Below are positions 5,980 to 8,725 of a stretch of 8,725 nucleotides of DNA, in pieces. The DNA comes from Treponema sp. (GTDB lineage Bacteria; Spirochaetota; Spirochaetia; Treponematales; Breznakiellaceae). Both the position numbers and the translations under genes were made by a program. Location of the stretch: positions 1 to 8,725 of the forward strand of contig JAIROE010000303.1 of NCBI GenBank assembly GCA_031257715.1. The letters are read 5' to 3'. The notes beneath the pieces were generated by a model, which saw nothing but the letters and a program-made list of their open reading frames with translations, made no database searches and had not been told where the DNA came from. Numbering within the stretch: the first letter of the stretch is position 1; each line of letters starts with the position of its first letter.

Positions 5980-6603
5980 ATGGAAGAACTGCAGTCGACT
6001 GAAATTCTGGACCGGGAAATCCTCGAGGACGCCCGGAAAAAAGCCAGCCGTATCCTCAAGTCCGCCGATGAAAACGCCGCGTCGGGCGCCGCCCTTTGGG
6101 ACAAAAAAACCGAAGAGGCAATCGCGGAGCTTAAGGGCCGGTATGACGCGATGCTCGCGAAAGCATCCGCCGAGATCATGGCCCGTCTTCCCCTGGACGA
6201 AAGGCGGGCAAGGTCCGAAATTATCGAGGGTCTTCTGTCCTCAGCCGCGGACGACTGGGTTTCGGGCCTGGGGCCGGAGCGGGTTCTTTCGCTTCTTGAA
6301 GGCGCGCTTGAAAAATACTGCGCCGAGTGTCCCGAATTACGGGAGGAAAAAACATTCCGCGTGCTGCTTCACAACATGCCCGTCTCAGGCGCGGAACCGC
6401 TTGTCGCGCGGCTCTTTCCCCGCGCCAGAGCCGAATTTACCGAAATTCCCGCGGCGCACCCTTACCCCGAAATCATCATCGATTCTGCTTTGGTGCGCGC
6501 CACCGCTTCAATCAGGGTGATGCTTGATGCGTTGCTCCTTGACAGGCGGGAGGAGCTTGTGTCCGCCCTGATTGGGGAGGATGCGGAAGGGGGATTGACG
6601 TGA
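5980..6603 (+). CDS. atpE: V-type ATPase subunit E (peripheral stalk)
   Basis: A 207-residue protein with the two-part design of subunit E: a long charged N-terminal helix (about 1-70, with alternating Ala/Glu/Lys such as [20 protein letters not shown]) that would pair with the G/H subunit, and a C-terminal alpha/beta domain (about 90-200). The final part ([20 protein letters not shown] then [14 protein letters not shown]) resembles the family's conserved end, where a short strand precedes a helix contacting subunit B. Sequence conservation is modest, so context adds weight: it lies between F and A. An in-frame TAA directly before the ATG (5977-5979) rules out an upstream start. The ribosome site is weak (at best GGTG, 5973-5976). 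The stop overlaps the GTG start of subunit A by 4 bases. Confidence 0.83.
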   Translation: MEELQSTEILDREILEDARKKASRILKSADENAASGAALWDKKTEEAIAELKGRYDAMLAKASAEIMARLPLDERRARSEIIEGLLSSAADDWVSGLGPERVLSLLEGALEKYCAECPELREEKTFRVLLHNMPVSGAEPLVARLFPRARAEFTEIPAAHPYPEIIIDSALVRATASIRVMLDALLLDRREELVSALIGEDAEGGLT

Positions 6604-8417
6604 TAGAAGGCCGCGTTAAACGGATATCCGGCCCTATCATACGCGCCTCGGGTCTCGGCGGGGCGGGGCTCTTTGACGTGGTCGAAGTGGGCGAAAAGCG
6701 CATCACGGGAGAAATCGTGCGCCTTGAGGGAGACGAGGCGGTGATTCAGGTGTACGAGGATGATACGGGCCTTATGATAGGCGCACGCGCCGCTTCCACC
6801 GGCCGGCCCCTCTCCGTCCTGCTTGGGCCGGGTCTTATCGGAACCATTTACGATGGCATCCAGCGGCCCCTGGAAGTTCTTTTCAAACAGGGCGGAGCCT
6901 TCATGACGCCGGGGGAACGGGGAAATCCGCTTGATCCTGCGAAAAGATGGCATTTTATTCCCGACGGGGATCTTGCGGGAAGTCTTTCCCGCGGCGAAAA
7001 AACCGCCGCCAGAGCGGGTCTTGTTCTTGGAACGGTAAAGGAGACGGAAAGCATCACCTGCAGGATCATGGTTCCCCCCTCCGTCCGCGGCGGCGATATA
7101 ACAAGCCTTGCCGGTGAAGGTGAATATACCATTGACGGCGTCATCGCGAAGACAGGCATTGGGGAAAATATCTCCCTTGCCCAGTGGTGGCCCGTCCGTA
7201 TTCCCCGTCCCCCCGCCCGGCGGCTTTCTCCCGAGACGCCCCTTGTTACGGGAGAACGCGTCATAGATCTTTTCTTCCCCCTTTCAAAAGGAGGAACGGC
7301 GGCCATTCCCGGCGGCTTTGGTACCGGTAAGACCATGACCCAGCACGCCATCGCCAAATGGTGCGACGCGGATGTGATCATCTACATAGGCTGCGGGGAA
7401 CGCGGCAACGAGATGACCGACGTGCTCACCGAATTTCCCCGTCTCACCGATCCCCGCACCGGGCGTTCCCTCATGGAAAGGACCATTCTTATCGCAAATA
7501 CGTCCAATATGCCCGTCGCGGCCCGGGAGGTGTCCATATACACCGGGGTGACCCTCGCCGAATTTTACCGTGACATGGGCTTTCATGTGGCCATCATGGC
7601 GGACTCGACCAGCCGCTGGGCCGAGGCGCTGCGGGAACTTTCGGGCCGAATGGAAGAGATGCCCGCCGAGGAGGGCTTTCCTGCGTACCTGCCCACGCGG
7701 CTTGCCGAATTTTACGAGCGGGCGGGAAGAGTGAACGCGCTTTCCGGCTTTGAAGGATCCGTCACGATCATAGGGGCGGTCTCTCCTCCGGGCGGCGATT
7801 TTTCCGAGCCCGTGACCCAGCATACCAAACGCTTTATCCGCTGTTTCTGGGCTTTGGACCGGGATCTTGCCAATGCCCGGCATTATCCGGCAATAAGCTG
7901 GATAGACAGCTATTCCGAATATGCCGGGGAGGTGAAGTCGTGGTGGGAACGTATCAACCCGCGCTGGGATGCCGTCCGGCGGCAGAGTCTTGATCTCCTT
8001 AAACGTGAACAGCGGCTTTCCGAAATCGTCCGTCTCATAGGGCCCGACGCCCTGCCCGATGATCAGCGCCTCATCCTTTTGACCGCGGACATCATCAAAG
8101 ACGGTTTCCTTCAGCAGAATTCTTTTGACGAGGTTGATATGTACTGTGTTCCCGCGAAGCAGGTGCGGCTTCTGGAACTTATCATGGAATTCCACGAGCG
8201 CGCCCGTACCTGCATAAAGCTCGGGGCGCCCCTTTCAAAGATAACGGGACTGGAGGCATCCCTTGGGGAAAAGACCGTTCCGGTGCGGGAAGGGCTTTCG
8301 CGCGTCAAAAGCGTCGTGAAGAACGAAGATCTTTCGGCTCTTGACGATTTTGAGCGGGACATGCGCCGGGGTCTTGAAGAACTGGAGCGGAGCTACCGCG
8401 CGAGGGAGATGTTATGA
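6600..8417 (+). CDS. atpA: V-type ATPase catalytic subunit A
   Basis: The nucleotide-hydrolysing subunit of the cytoplasmic head; 605 residues, in the usual 580-620 range. Domains: N-terminal beta-barrel (about 1-75, [16 protein letters not shown]), the A-specific bulge or non-homologous region (about 115-200), the nucleotide-binding domain (about 210-440) and a helical C-terminal domain. Motifs: P-loop GGFGTGKT (238-245, K244/T245); [13 protein letters not shown] (264-276) with catalytic Glu267; Walker [19 protein letters not shown] (329-346, D335); [14 protein letters not shown] (394-407). All catalytic residues I can place are intact, so it should be active. The bulge shows it is A rather than B or F-type beta. 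The start is GTG, overlapping the subunit E stop (GTGA), with a GGAAGGGGGA ribosome site at 6585-6594, 5 bases upstream. The stop overlaps the subunit B start by 4 bases (ATGA). Confidence 0.97.
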   Translation: MIEGRVKRISGPIIRASGLGGAGLFDVVEVGEKRITGEIVRLEGDEAVIQVYEDDTGLMIGARAASTGRPLSVLLGPGLIGTIYDGIQRPLEVLFKQGGAFMTPGERGNPLDPAKRWHFIPDGDLAGSLSRGEKTAARAGLVLGTVKETESITCRIMVPPSVRGGDITSLAGEGEYTIDGVIAKTGIGENISLAQWWPVRIPRPPARRLSPETPLVTGERVIDLFFPLSKGGTAAIPGGFGTGKTMTQHAIAKWCDADVIIYIGCGERGNEMTDVLTEFPRLTDPRTGRSLMERTILIANTSNMPVAAREVSIYTGVTLAEFYRDMGFHVAIMADSTSRWAEALRELSGRMEEMPAEEGFPAYLPTRLAEFYERAGRVNALSGFEGSVTIIGAVSPPGGDFSEPVTQHTKRFIRCFWALDRDLANARHYPAISWIDSYSEYAGEVKSWWERINPRWDAVRRQSLDLLKREQRLSEIVRLIGPDALPDDQRLILLTADIIKDGFLQQNSFDEVDMYCVPAKQVRLLELIMEFHERARTCIKLGAPLSKITGLEASLGEKTVPVREGLSRVKSVVKNEDLSALDDFERDMRRGLEELERSYRAREML

Positions 8418-8725
8418 GAGGGCTTGAATACCGGGGCCTTACCCGTATTGAAGGGCCCGTAGTCATCACCGCGAAAAGCCGCAATGTCGGCTTTAACGAA
8501 ATGGTTGCCGTGTACGACAGGGAAGAAGGCCGGCGCCTGGGCCGCGTGGTGGACATGAGCGGGGACTGGACCGCCATACAGATCTTCGGAAGCAATACGG
8601 GCCTTTCGGCCGACGACAGCCGCGTCGAATTTTTGGGAAAGCCCATGGAACTGCGCGTGGGGCCGGGCCTTCTGGGCCGTATCTTCAACGGCCTCGGGGA
8701 GCCCATCGACGGCTACGGCCCCATC
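8414..8725 (+). CDS. atpB: V-type ATPase subunit B (non-catalytic head subunit), 3' truncated by the window
   Basis: The first 104 codons are visible and the frame stays open to the edge; full-length B subunits are about 430-470 residues. The visible part is the N-terminal beta-barrel and the entry to the nucleotide-binding domain: [39 protein letters not shown], then [10 protein letters not shown] and [19 protein letters not shown] at the end, all matching the B family. There is no A-type bulge. B alternates with A in the head hexamer and contributes to the catalytic interface without hydrolysing ATP itself. The start overlaps the A stop (ATGA), with a GAGGGAG-like ribosome site at 8402-8408. 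The nucleotide-binding core, C-terminus and the expected subunit D gene lie outside the window. Confidence 0.95.
   Translation, partial: MRGLEYRGLTRIEGPVVITAKSRNVGFNEMVAVYDREEGRRLGRVVDMSGDWTAIQIFGSNTGLSADDSRVEFLGKPMELRVGPGLLGRIFNGLGEPIDGYGPI

Noticed and set aside
7284..8195. A 303-codon minus-strand open frame inside subunit A
   Set aside because: It is fully antisense to a strongly conserved gene, and its His/Gly/Arg-rich product resembles no family.

Overview
The window reads as one long plus-strand block of bacterial DNA that is gene-dense and GC-rich (high-50s percent by eye). Its core is a V-type (A/V-type) ATPase operon that is cut off inside subunit B at the right edge. The best host guess is a spirochaete of the Treponema group. 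The reasons are a bacterial V-type rather than F-type ATPase, a Ntr-type PTS IIA protein beside it, and a secG gene at the head. Treponemes are known to carry V-type ATPase operons (T. pallidum has two). This assignment is inference from gene content; no rRNA or other phylogenetic marker is in the window.

Layout. Positions 1-693 hold the 3' end of a gene for a response-regulator or hybrid histidine kinase protein with two tandem receiver domains; the first is truncated by the window edge. A 72-base gap follows, with a plausible sigma-70 promoter (718-746). Then comes a tightly packed run: secG with a long Pro/Glu/Ala-rich tail (766-1266); a PTS EIIA-Ntr-like phosphocarrier (1281-1754); a short coiled-coil protein that looks like the G/H peripheral-stalk subunit (1758-2087); and V-ATPase subunits C (2089-3129), I (3126-5174), K (5240-5581), F (5598-5945), E (5980-6603), A (6600-8417) and B (8414 to the edge). 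Neighbours from secG to B are separated by 65 bases at most and several overlap by 4 bases, which suggests one transcript. Subunit D would be expected just past the right edge.

How the parts work together. A and B form the catalytic and non-catalytic head. C and F (with D, not seen) form the central stalk. E and the G-like protein form the peripheral stalk. I and the K ring form the ion channel and rotor in the inner membrane. The IIA protein has an intact phosphorylatable histidine and sits directly before the first ATPase gene with only 3 bases between them, so PTS phosphorylation state may be tied to ion pumping. SecG serves the Sec translocon, which is powered by ATP and ion-motive force and would also handle the K subunit, which carries a signal peptide here.

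Most notable points: the gene order G-C-I-K-F-E-A-B differs from the common I-K-E-C-F-A-B-D order; two mutually exclusive RNA hairpins sit between atpI and atpK; K has an apparent cleavable signal peptide and a mixed ion-binding motif; and a IIA protein is embedded in the operon. I see no mobile element, CRISPR array, tRNA or rRNA, and no wholly new system. The only intergenic gaps above 30 bases are 694-765, 5175-5239 and 5946-5979.
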